The notes under the pieces are model-generated. The model worked only from the letters and a program-made list of their open reading frames with translations. It did not search any database and had not been told where the DNA came from. The position numbers and the translations under genes were made by a program. From CAZCTC01 sp964501335 (lineage in GTDB: Bacteria; Chloroflexota; Anaerolineae; B4-G1; SLSP01), in NCBI GenBank assembly GCA_964501335.1, contig CAZCTC010000039.1:1-64000 (forward strand): a DNA stretch of 64,000 nucleotides, read 5' to 3'. Numbering within the stretch: position 1 is the stretch's first letter; every line of letters begins with the position of its first letter. This document shows positions 15,301-23,071 of this stretch, piece after piece.

Positions 15301-17257
15301 CTTCTACCCGCCCATCCCACGATTTAACCGGCGCCAGGGTCCAGTCCCAATATGTAGGCAGATCGGGATAGTGTGGATGAATAAAAGGCTTGGCCGTAAA
15401 GGCCCGCGAAATCCCCGTCTCTCGCACTTCTTCAAAAATCAGTTGATTCTCCGCGCTGGGAAAAAGGTCGAAATGATTTCGTCCGATCAGCTGCGCTTCA
15501 CTGTAACCGGAAGCCCGAATATAAGCCAGATTGACACTGACGAAATTAAAATTCCGATCCAGATAAGTCAACTGAGCGTGAGTATTCTCCATAATAATCT
15601 GAAGCTTCTGACGTTCCCGATCCAGAATGCGCGCCAATCCCTGCGTCTCACGATGTTTTTGCTCCACCTGAGCCAGTAACTGCTCGCGCTCTCGTTCCAC
15701 CGCCTTCTGGGCAGTCACATCGCGGCTGGTAACGACGGCCAGGATAATTTTTCCAGCCGCATCGCGCACCGGTGCCCCGCCGTAACTGACCGCTTTCCAT
15801 TCTCCGGTGCGCACCGCCCTGACCCGCAACTCCAACGAATTAAAGGTCTCCCCTTGCAAAGCCCGAAACAACGGCCAGGATTCCATCGGCAACGGCTCGC
15901 CCTCTAACGTTTCCAGGTCGAAAACGGCAGCCAGCGTATGCACCGATATGGGAAATTTAACCGGCCGATCCCGACCGTGCATGACCATAGCCGCCGGATT
16001 GATCTGTAAAATATTCCCCTCACCGTCGGAAATCAAAACCCCCTCGGTCATGTTAGCCATGATCGCTTCATCCTGCGTGGCAACCCGTTCGGCCTCCCGC
16101 CGGGCCACCACCTGCGCCGTGACTTCATGTACCAGCACCAAAACCTGCTCGACCGTGCCGTCTTCGGCAAAAAGCGGCACGTAATCGCTGTCCCAATAAC
16201 TGGGGTCCCGATCCGGCCCCAACACGACTTCATATTGTTGAATACTGAACGATTTCCCCGATTGCACTACCCGTTCAAAAACATTTATCCCCTCTCGAGA
16301 AACGGCCCAGGGGAAAACCTCCGCCACCGTTCGGCCTAACAACGGCGGCGTCTCAAATCCAAAAATAGCCTGATAGAAAGGATTTACAAACTCAAATCGA
16401 TAATCGCCCTTACGGAGGACCGCAATCCCGATCGGCGCCAGATTGACTACTTGCTCAAGCAACCGCCGCTGCCAGCGATTTTCCGCAGCCCAGCGTGCGC
16501 TCTCCGTGATATCATGCCAGATCATGACGGCCCCTGAAATTTTTCCCCGCTCCCACAAAGGCGCCGCACTGACATGGGTCTGAAACTCTTCCCCATCACT
16601 GCGCATAAAGATCAACGGCTCATCCCACAACACTTCGCCTTGCAAGGCCCGACTGGAAGGCAAAGCCGATCCCGCCATCTCCACGCCGTCCAACCGCCGT
16701 GCCTCAATCAAAGCCGCCAGCTCATCGCGCGAAGCCGGCAAAGTGCGAATCCCCACCGCCTTAAAAGCTGCGGTATTGGCCCAAATCTGAGCCCCCTCTT
16801 TATCCACAAAAATAACCGGCTCAGCCATCAAATCAAGCAATTGTTGGGTTCGAGCCTGTTCCTGGCGCAACGCTTCCCGGGTCTGTGCCAGTTCACGCCG
16901 CAAAGCAGCCCGCTCCAAACAATCCAGCACAGCCTCTTCCAGATATTCCCAATGAGAACGAGAAAGAACCCTAAATCCCTCCCCCCTTATGCTCACGGCC
17001 GATTCTTGTGAATTCAGCAAAAGCACCGGCGGAAAGGACCTTCCCGCCTCTGGACCCGGCGGGGCAACATCTTTCTGCCACAAAGCCTCATCGCCCAGAA
17101 TTAAATCATAAGTATCTTCAACGAAAGCAGTGGTGAGCGCGTCAATTCCGGCAACCTCTCGACAATAGGCCGGCTGAAATGCCCTCTGTAGCCGTTGAAC
17201 CCATCCGGCCCGCAGTGTAGCATCTTCGCTTACCACCAAAAACTTCATCATTTCCAT
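12347..17257 (-). CDS. Very large multi-PAS/GAF sensor histidine kinase
   Basis: The product has 1636 residues and no membrane segment. The order is a receiver-like N-terminus (about 1-120), four PAS domains (about 140-680), a GAF (about 690-850), two PAS (about 860-1110), a GAF (about 1120-1270), a seventh PAS (about 1295-1415), HisKA and HATPase. ASLAHEINNPLQ carries the phosphoacceptor His near residue 1431. LNLVLNALEAMPDG is the N box, and DSGAGI plus GLGLGLFVCQNI are the G boxes. The N-terminus keeps an Asp in DLILGDE but lacks the conserved Lys region of receivers, so it may be degenerate. No response regulator is adjacent. Seven PAS and two GAF domains suggest integration of several intracellular signals. 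Confidence 0.9.
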   Translation of the reverse strand: MEMMKFLVVSEDATLRAGWVQRLQRAFQPAYCREVAGIDALTTAFVEDTYDLILGDEALWQKDVAPPGPEAGRSFPPVLLLNSQESAVSIRGEGFRVLSRSHWEYLEEAVLDCLERAALRRELAQTREALRQEQARTQQLLDLMAEPVIFVDKEGAQIWANTAAFKAVGIRTLPASRDELAALIEARRLDGVEMAGSALPSSRALQGEVLWDEPLIFMRSDGEEFQTHVSAAPLWERGKISGAVMIWHDITESARWAAENRWQRRLLEQVVNLAPIGIAVLRKGDYRFEFVNPFYQAIFGFETPPLLGRTVAEVFPWAVSREGINVFERVVQSGKSFSIQQYEVVLGPDRDPSYWDSDYVPLFAEDGTVEQVLVLVHEVTAQVVARREAERVATQDEAIMANMTEGVLISDGEGNILQINPAAMVMHGRDRPVKFPISVHTLAAVFDLETLEGEPLPMESWPLFRALQGETFNSLELRVRAVRTGEWKAVSYGGAPVRDAAGKIILAVVTSRDVTAQKAVEREREQLLAQVEQKHRETQGLARILDRERQKLQIIMENTHAQLTYLDRNFNFVSVNLAYIRASGYSEAQLIGRNHFDLFPSAENQLIFEEVRETGISRAFTAKPFIHPHYPDLPTYWDWTLAPVKSWDGRVEGLVLSLTDVTDRERVRQDRERYLVRLNMLIRASEAVLAETTLEGLLERVVDTAQELIEARIYVAGYGHQPEHFVVRTAAEVEPFCLNDLACWDGSEGVYQALQQGTRYSLLLTEEELVERFGKGGHSVRGALGARMTGIDGQSSGLIVVLDRLQGPFSAEDEALLSQLAALAAVGGQHIEARQDAERRANEMAAIFAAMADVVIVFGEDGRPMHCNPAAESFLGFMPIGLARDTIQQRCNLRYADGEGVPLPRLPSTRALNGETVVNERFVVTHRLGQERVILSSATPICRDDKIGGAVLVWRDITEREQMLGQLAAERARFKAVIDHAPEGIIVLDEAHQIVLTNPAADRICGRPIPWGAGVERQTGLMFCYPDETLYYPEDLPWVRSVQTGEIFSNVEMKIFWPTGEWRALLVSSASICDASGCNGSVAVLQDVTEQKRTENAVRRYADLLEVLHRIDQAILEAGSVAEISEVALRYLPQMISCLRVGVVIFDFEMGMARIHAFHTAPEIPDIANYWEGLLDDLWYYPSLNEGVPLITEDVALLAGDSFLLQQLKSVGVRAYVNMPLMVQGKLIGALNVGFRLAGAPDSGDLVLLQDLAGPLAIGIQQAQLREQVANYAQDLEQLVVQRTADLQSSEARFRAIFEHAALGVALVDGTGRVLESNPAIETLLGYSAEELQAIQMVDLVHPDYVDSHRRLFVELAAGNREPYTIEECYCRKDGGAVLVSMSGSLIRDGEEPRHVVMLFKDITEQKRIQSALIQSEKLAMAGKLAASLAHEINNPLQAVIGCLGLAEEMLQEGGDTSRYLKVAGEELLRAARIVGQLRDLNRQPLPQERVWLNINELVERVLVLSRKQCANQQVEVRWHPDPDVPRLAVTADQLVQVFLNLVLNALEAMPDGGSLQIDSTCTTDPPGVQLRFQDSGAGITDEVLPNIFTPFYTTKNEGLGLGLFVCQNIVTAHRGYIRAESHMGQGTCFTVWLPV

Positions 17258-17381
17258 TCCCCCTGGGAATTTTTGGAATCACAATCAACCGCTAACGGGA
17301 TCGCATTTCTAAAGATGATAATTTGTTTTATTTCAGTGGTGAAAGTAGCTTAGCATATTCTGCGAGGAATGGCAAACGCGC

Positions 17382-18140
17382 TCATCCTATCGGCATTCCA
17401 TCCGAACCTGGCGGTTGATAACCGCCTACCCCAAACTCCAACCCCAAATCTATTGCCAGCTGCGGCAAACGGGCCTCTAAAAAACGTCCGGGACAAACCG
17501 TCGCCGTCGGCTGGAAATCTTTATGGCCGGCCAGATGGGTCAAAGTATAGACCTCTGTCAGCGAAGCAGCCACCGCCCGCAACGTTTCCCACTGCACAGC
17601 AGGCGGCTCCGCCACCTCAAAATTGCCCAGCAACACCACCCCAATCGTGCCGGTATTGGAGCCCCCCGTATGCGCCCCCCGCACCTGCAGACTCCGGCCT
17701 TCATACAACAAACCGTCCGCATCGATCAAAAAATGATAGGCAATATCGGCATATCCCCGCATTCCCATATGCAATTGTTGAATTTCTCGGGGACCCTCGG
17801 TCAACGGCAAGGCGGAGTGATGGACAATCAACGTATTCAAGATCTCCGATAAAGGCCGGGGATAGACCAACCAGCCTTCCCGGTTAGTAACCGCATCAAA
17901 AAGGCCCTGCTCTTCCCGGGCCTCCATATTGGGCTCCACAGCTCCCCATTCAGCCCGGGTAATCAAACGCAATTCCGGTGGAGGAAAAACTGGAGAATAA
18001 AGAGGAGCGACCGGTTGTCGTCCCCACAGTCCCAAAGCCATCCCCGCACCAGCCACCAGCGTCCAGCCCAGAAACTGTCGGCGGCTGATTTGAACAGCTT
18101 TTCGGGATTTAGAACCTGTCGACTTCTTTTTACCGCCCAT
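17382..18140 (-). CDS. Tat-exported N-acetylmuramoyl-L-alanine amidase (amidase_2/PGRP type)
   Basis: The 252-residue product has a twin-arginine signal (SRRQFLGWTLVAGAGMALG). A zinc amidase_2/PGRP domain spans about residues 65-230. LIVHHSAL gives the first His ligand, GHKDF the second and TVCPGRF the Cys ligand. YADIAYHFLIDADG supplies the conserved Tyr. The expected reaction is cleavage of the MurNAc-L-Ala bond in peptidoglycan, outside the cytoplasmic membrane. No good ribosome site is seen at 18140. The gene is upstream of no obvious partner. Confidence 0.85.
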   Translation of the reverse strand: MGGKKKSTGSKSRKAVQISRRQFLGWTLVAGAGMALGLWGRQPVAPLYSPVFPPPELRLITRAEWGAVEPNMEAREEQGLFDAVTNREGWLVYPRPLSEILNTLIVHHSALPLTEGPREIQQLHMGMRGYADIAYHFLIDADGLLYEGRSLQVRGAHTGGSNTGTIGVVLLGNFEVAEPPAVQWETLRAVAASLTEVYTLTHLAGHKDFQPTATVCPGRFLEARLPQLAIDLGLEFGVGGYQPPGSDGMPIG

Positions 18141-18262
18141 CGCACTAAAAAACTTCCTCTCCCGCCATCCAGTGCTTTAACTGAAAAACATCAATTGCGA
18201 AGCGCAAAAAACTGTTTTTAATCCACCTCAGCAACAGCCGCCCGGACGAAAACACTCTGAAC

Positions 18263-18307
18263 CATACCGGGGGACTGGCCTTAACGCTCCTCCAGTCCCC
18301 CGGTATG
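18263..18307 (-). terminator. Strong hairpin after the YkgJ-type gene
   Basis: A perfect 16-bp stem (18263-18278 with 18292-18307) has a 13-base loop. It sits 15 bases after the minus-strand stop codon at 18322. No T-run follows in either direction. Just beyond, about 18148-18178, is a fragment of the dispersed-repeat leader (CTCTCCCGCCATCCAG). Confidence 0.5.
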
Positions 18308-18321
18308 ATGTCGGCTTCTCA

Positions 18322-18846
18322 TTACAACAGATCCGAAATATCCATCACCAAGTTCAAATGGCTCTCGTCTTCATCAAGAACCATCCCGGGATAACGCCGC
18401 AGCCAGGCCAACATCGCTTCGCTGCTCAACCGATCCACCATTCTACGATAATACCCCTGCAAAACCTCTTCCGGGGATTCCCGCAAAACTGGACACCAGT
18501 TCGACTTAAAGCAGGCAATGTTAACCGCCCCGTGGCGATCCCGGGCATAGAGAAAAGGCCAGATTCGACAATCCATCGGCCGTATGTCATAAATCTCACA
18601 GCCTCCCGTCTCTGCATTCCAGAAAGGACACTGCCCCCCAATCTTCGGATCTGGTGAAAGCACCACCTCCGGAAAAAAAAGATTCTGGGCCCCTTTGTAA
18701 GGATGAAAAACGGGCAAAGCTGCCTCATTCAACTGCCGCACTCGTGCTACATCGTCCTCAGTGAAAAGAATAATAAGTTCTTCCGGATTTACCCAATGGC
18801 AACACTCGCGGCAACGCTGACAGCGTTCCCAATTCAACAAATTCAT
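18322..18846 (-). CDS. YkgJ-type cysteine cluster protein
   Basis: The 174-residue product has the YkgJ pattern. CQRCRECCHW is at the N-terminus, and CPFW, GCEIYDIRPMDCRIWPF follow near residues 75-100. The cysteines probably bind zinc or an iron-sulfur cluster. The biochemical role of the family is not settled. The gene lies 20 bases downstream of the C39-like peptidase gene on the same strand and may share its transcript. It ends at a strong hairpin. Confidence 0.8.
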   Translation of the reverse strand: MNLLNWERCQRCRECCHWVNPEELIILFTEDDVARVRQLNEAALPVFHPYKGAQNLFFPEVVLSPDPKIGGQCPFWNAETGGCEIYDIRPMDCRIWPFLYARDRHGAVNIACFKSNWCPVLRESPEEVLQGYYRRMVDRLSSEAMLAWLRRYPGMVLDEDESHLNLVMDISDLL

Positions 18847-18865
18847 ACCAGACTTCTATACATCA

Positions 18866-19420
18866 CTACTCGTCCCAGACTTCAACACAAATTCGTCCGA
18901 TCGCACTCCACTGCTCTTCAAAAGAAGCATCCTCTTGATAAGAGAAAGCCTGTTTCTCCGCGGCTGCCGGATCGACAAAGGCCCACCCATGCTTAGGATC
19001 CCAGGCATAGAGCACTTTGTAATGAGCCCACCCTTCCTTAGGATTGCCGACTATCACAATCGTCGCCAACCCTTTGTCCAGATTTTCCTTCAAATGGTCA
19101 ATACTCGACAAAACATGCCAGCGAGCTTTAAACCCCTGCTGTTCCAAAGCATGGGCTACCCCCCAGGGAAACGTAGCCGAACCTGGAATCCGATCCAACG
19201 AGAAAGGCAAGGGAATCGGACAATCTTTCGGAGCCTGCTCCATCGCCCGGGCCAGGGCCGGAGCATCAATGACCTGTTTGTCTCGCAATCCATTGGCAAC
19301 AATGGCCGCAGAAAAAGGTCCACAATCGTTCGTGCTGCCCTGATTGTGATGCCATTTCGCCAGCGGCCGCTTCAGCTGCTTTGCCCATGGTTTATCCAAT
19401 TTCGGAATTGTATCAGTCAT
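18866..19420 (-). CDS. C39-like papain-fold peptidase
   Basis: The start is placed at 19420 (MTDTIPKLDK) because GGAG is 7 bases upstream. The product has 184 residues. NQGSTNDCGPFSAAIVANGL gives the Gln/Cys pair of a C39-like cysteine peptidase, with Cys near residue 33. GWAHYKVLYAWD supplies the His, and VDPAAAEK is in the place of the third catalytic residue. There is no signal peptide, so the protein is cytoplasmic or exported by another route. The substrate is unknown. The following gene encodes the YkgJ-type protein. Confidence 0.75.
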   Translation of the reverse strand: MTDTIPKLDKPWAKQLKRPLAKWHHNQGSTNDCGPFSAAIVANGLRDKQVIDAPALARAMEQAPKDCPIPLPFSLDRIPGSATFPWGVAHALEQQGFKARWHVLSSIDHLKENLDKGLATIVIVGNPKEGWAHYKVLYAWDPKHGWAFVDPAAAEKQAFSYQEDASFEEQWSAIGRICVEVWDE

Positions 19421-19542
19421 GGCCAATCTCCTTTCCAAAATTAAAATCAAAAGGCAGAAAATTGAATCTTCTTCGGCCGCAAACACCGGGCCTCAGTTTA
19501 ACTACCATTTTCCTAACCAGTTTAGCACAAAGCAAACAAACA

Positions 19543-21567
19543 TCAATCAGACCAATCAAAACCGGCCACCGTCGCCATATCCCCACCCTGGGTCACAGGA
19601 ATCCGCGTACGCCCGATAAGATGGAAAACTCCTGTCGTCAACGTGTAATGCCCCGCCCTCAGCTCCGCCGGCAGCATCAATTGATAACTGACCGGCACAA
19701 TCTCCCCCGGATTCCATGCCCGCACTCGATAAGCGCCGTGTAAAGGCCAGGCATGAATCCCCACCAGATATTTTCCCTCCGGGTCCAACACCTGAGTAAA
19801 AAACTCCACATCCATCGGAATTTCCCCCAACGGCTTCCAATACAGGGTCACTTCCAACGGAGCCCCGGCTTTGAATTCCGAAACCCGATACCCCACCAGC
19901 TGCAACCCGTTGTCGAAATTCTGCTCCAGCGGGGTATAGGGCAAATCCCCACCCTCCCATTTCGCCCTAAAAGCCTGCGCCGCAAGGACCCCATTCGTCG
20001 TCGTGATCGGTTCGGCTTCCCCCTCCAGATTCACAGCACCCGGAGCCGGCGGCAAAAAATAAGCCCGTCCCTCCGCCAGCAACACCCATTCGTCGGCGAT
20101 ATACCCCGAAGGAATACCCTCCGTGGTGGCCCGATCCGGCTCCACCGGCTGCACCACCCGAACCGGCTCTCCCGACTGTAACGGCAAGGGATACCCTCCC
20201 GCCCGTTCCGGAAAATCCTGCGCCAGCAAAAAAGTCAACGGCGCCCGCACATATTCACTCGTCGGCACCAATAACTTCTCATGCTGATGCAAATGGATGT
20301 AATCAGCCTCAGCCATCTCTACCAGACTGTTGCGCCAGGCCAATCCCTCCATCGCATTGACCTGGGACAGCACTCGCGTCGTAAAATCCCACTGCGCTTC
20401 CCCCGCACACAACAGAACAACCACCGGCACCAACGCCCCGGCCCAATCCGGCCGGCGAGGTCGTTGATCCAGCCACTCCCAAAGAGCCGCACACCCCACT
20501 CCCGCCAGAACGAAAATCCAGGCATAGGTCCCCGAAAGGCGCGTCGCCGAAGGGATCACCCCTTCATAAGAGATCAAATCCGGCACCAACATCGCCAACG
20601 TCATAAGCAACGCAAACCAGGCCCCCCCGGTACGCCGCCGGGCCACCACCCCCAGAGACAACAACAACCCGACAAAGAGTACCGGCGTCAATAACGGCCG
20701 CCCGGAAAAGGGATTATAAAGATCGGTCTGCCACTGTACCCCCAACATCAACACCTGATTGAATACCTTTTCTCCAAACAACGCCCCGGCATTCGGCATA
20801 TTGAAAATAAACTGACCGGCGGTTTGCTGCATTCGCGCCCCAAACGTAAAGGGATACTGCACAAAAAGCACCCATTGCGGCAACGCCGTCAAAGCCGCCG
20901 CCCCCACCGTCAATCCGAACTCCCACCAGCGCCGCCACAAGGCCGGCCGGGTCAACAACAACGCCAGACAGCCCAACGCAATCGCAATCGGAAAGACCCG
21001 CGCCGTGATATAGATATACTGACTGATCCCTAAAAAGAACCCCGCCGCCACGAAATCGCGCCGGCGTCCCAACCGTACGCCCCGCATCAAAAAAGCCACC
21101 GTACAGAGTTCCGCCACCGGCAGCAAGGCGCCCTCGGTACCCAGATGAAAAAACTGCACGACAAAGGGCGAAAGAGCCAACCCCAAAGCCGCCATCAATC
21201 CGGCCCGCCGGGAAAACGCTTCGCCCAGATCGCGAAACAGCTCCCGACATACAATAAAGACCAACGGCACCGCCAATGCACTCGCCATCGCCGTCACACC
21301 CCGTACCGCCGCCTGAGTAAATCCAAAAATCAAAAATACCGGCGCCTGAAGATAAAGGATCACCGGATTAGGGGCCCATTGATGGTAAACATAAAACGGC
21401 CAGAGCTTATCCTGCAAAAAATCCCAGGTATAAATTCCACAACGCGCCGCATCTCCCAGCAACCCTGGAGGTACGGTCGTCAAAGTAATAAAATTAGTCA
21501 CAATTCCCAGCCCCAACAACGCCAGGGGAATATAACGGCAATAGCGATTTGAATGCCAGACTTTCAA
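19543..21567 (-). CDS. GT-C type membrane glycosyltransferase-like protein
   Basis: The 674-residue product has about ten to twelve transmembrane helices in the first 420 residues and a soluble beta-rich C-terminus. The first loop carries LLGDAARCGIYTWDFL, where GT-C enzymes such as GT39/GT83 place their acidic residue, and FHLGTEGALLPV follows in the third loop. It probably transfers sugar from a lipid-linked donor outside the membrane. The initiation codon is a TTG at 21567 with GGAGG 4 bases upstream; no in-frame ATG fits before the first helix. It is divergent from folC. Confidence 0.7.
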   Translation of the reverse strand: MKVWHSNRYCRYIPLALLGLGIVTNFITLTTVPPGLLGDAARCGIYTWDFLQDKLWPFYVYHQWAPNPVILYLQAPVFLIFGFTQAAVRGVTAMASALAVPLVFIVCRELFRDLGEAFSRRAGLMAALGLALSPFVVQFFHLGTEGALLPVAELCTVAFLMRGVRLGRRRDFVAAGFFLGISQYIYITARVFPIAIALGCLALLLTRPALWRRWWEFGLTVGAAALTALPQWVLFVQYPFTFGARMQQTAGQFIFNMPNAGALFGEKVFNQVLMLGVQWQTDLYNPFSGRPLLTPVLFVGLLLSLGVVARRRTGGAWFALLMTLAMLVPDLISYEGVIPSATRLSGTYAWIFVLAGVGCAALWEWLDQRPRRPDWAGALVPVVVLLCAGEAQWDFTTRVLSQVNAMEGLAWRNSLVEMAEADYIHLHQHEKLLVPTSEYVRAPLTFLLAQDFPERAGGYPLPLQSGEPVRVVQPVEPDRATTEGIPSGYIADEWVLLAEGRAYFLPPAPGAVNLEGEAEPITTTNGVLAAQAFRAKWEGGDLPYTPLEQNFDNGLQLVGYRVSEFKAGAPLEVTLYWKPLGEIPMDVEFFTQVLDPEGKYLVGIHAWPLHGAYRVRAWNPGEIVPVSYQLMLPAELRAGHYTLTTGVFHLIGRTRIPVTQGGDMATVAGFDWSD

Positions 21568-21643
21568 ACGACCTCCTCTTTCACCCCATTTCGAAAGTTA
21601 CCTCTGCATTTAACCCCAATTCAATCAACTGTCAAAACTCCCC

Positions 21644-21671
21644 TTGTCAACGACTCAAAAACAGGTACAAT
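21644..21671 (+). promoter_or_regulatory. Sigma-70 promoter of folC-lon
   Basis: TTGTCA (21644-21649) and TACAAT (21666-21671) are spaced by 16 bases, 38 bases upstream of the folC ATG. The spacing, position and match are good for a housekeeping promoter driving folC-lon. Confidence 0.65.
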
Positions 21672-21709
21672 CTGCCGGAACCTGAAACACAAAAAGGCCA
21701 AGGATTTTT

Positions 21710-23071
21710 ATGGATTACCATAGCGCATTACGCTATCTATACAACCTCGTCGACTTTGAAAAGCGGCGCATCGAGCGTTACTCACCCGATGAATTCAAAC
21801 TGGACCGGGTCAAAGAGTTCCTGGCAGTTCTGGGCAATCCCCAACAGGATTATCCCACCATTCACATTGCCGGCACTAAAGGTAAAGGGTCAGTCTCCGT
21901 CATGCTGGCCTCGATTGCCCGCGCCGCCGGCCTGAATGTGGGACTTTATACATCCCCCCACCTCCATACTTACCGCGAACGCATCCGCATCAACAACACT
22001 CCCATCAGCCGGGATGAAATGGCCGCCCTGGTCACCGAACTCCAACCGCTTATCGAAGCCAACGGCGATCTCACCGTCTTCGAAGCCACCACCGCGCTCG
22101 GCTTTCTCTACTTTGCCCGCCGCAAAGTTGATCTCGCCGTCATCGAGGTGGGCCTGGGGGGGCGCCTGGATGCTACCAATGTCATCCTGCCCACTCTCAG
22201 CGTCATCACCTCACTGAGCCTGGATCACACCCACCTGCTCGGCAACACCCTCGACAAAATCGCCTATGAAAAGGGGGGGATCATTAAACCGCAAATACCG
22301 GTGGTCAGTGCGCCCCAGGCTCCCGAAGCTCAAGCCATGCTCGAAGAACTCTCCTTGCAACGCCAAGCCCCTCTGACCCTGGTCGGTCGGGATTGGAGCT
22401 GGGAAGCCGGCCCGCACGACCTGGAAGGACAGGAAGTCACCATCCATTGCCTCAACGGTACCTCCGACCTGGAAGCCACCTATCATCTGCCGGTCATCGG
22501 GGCCTTCCAACGCGAAAATGCCACGGTCGCCCTAGCTGCCGCCGACACACTGCAAAAACAAGGCGCCACCTGGATCACGCCGGGAAACGTTCGCGCCGGT
22601 TTGGCCCGCGTCTCCTGGCCCGGACGCATGGAAATTCTCAGTCGCAAACCGCTCCTGTTGGTCGATAGCGCCCATAATCCTTATTCCGCTCAAATGTTGG
22701 CCCTATCGTTGCAAGAATGGTTTCCGAATTACCGTTGGATTGTACTCTTCGGCGCCTCCAACGACAAAGACATTCCTGGAATTCTGGAAGGTCTGTTTCC
22801 GATCACTGAACATATTATTGTCACCCGTTCTTATCATCCGCGCGCGGCCACACCCTACGAACTGGCCGATATCTGCGCCGGACTGGGCAAAGGCGCCGAA
22901 ATTGCCATCAGCCCGACTCGCGCCCTGGAACAGGCTGTACCGCATTTGCATCCCCAAACCGGAATTCTGGTCACCGGTTCTATCTTCATGGTGGCCGAGA
23001 TCCGCGAACTCTGGGGGAAGCAACATCAACTCAATCTACCCGAAACCGATTGGGAGGATCAACCCTGGTGA
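21710..23071 (+). CDS. folC: Folylpolyglutamate synthase / dihydrofolate synthase
   Basis: The 453-residue product is a Mur-ligase-type ATPase. The P-loop is IAGTKGKGSVSVM near residues 51-63. LYTSPHLHTYRERIRINN is the folate/ATP loop, VIEVGLGGRLDATN and SLDHTHLLG are family signatures, and LVDSAHNPYS marks the C-terminal glutamate-ligase domain. It adds glutamate to dihydropteroate and folates in the cytoplasm. AAGGA lies 6 bases before the ATG. The stop overlaps the GTG start of lon, so the two are coupled. Confidence 0.92.
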   Translation: MDYHSALRYLYNLVDFEKRRIERYSPDEFKLDRVKEFLAVLGNPQQDYPTIHIAGTKGKGSVSVMLASIARAAGLNVGLYTSPHLHTYRERIRINNTPISRDEMAALVTELQPLIEANGDLTVFEATTALGFLYFARRKVDLAVIEVGLGGRLDATNVILPTLSVITSLSLDHTHLLGNTLDKIAYEKGGIIKPQIPVVSAPQAPEAQAMLEELSLQRQAPLTLVGRDWSWEAGPHDLEGQEVTIHCLNGTSDLEATYHLPVIGAFQRENATVALAAADTLQKQGATWITPGNVRAGLARVSWPGRMEILSRKPLLLVDSAHNPYSAQMLALSLQEWFPNYRWIVLFGASNDKDIPGILEGLFPITEHIIVTRSYHPRAATPYELADICAGLGKGAEIAISPTRALEQAVPHLHPQTGILVTGSIFMVAEIRELWGKQHQLNLPETDWEDQPW

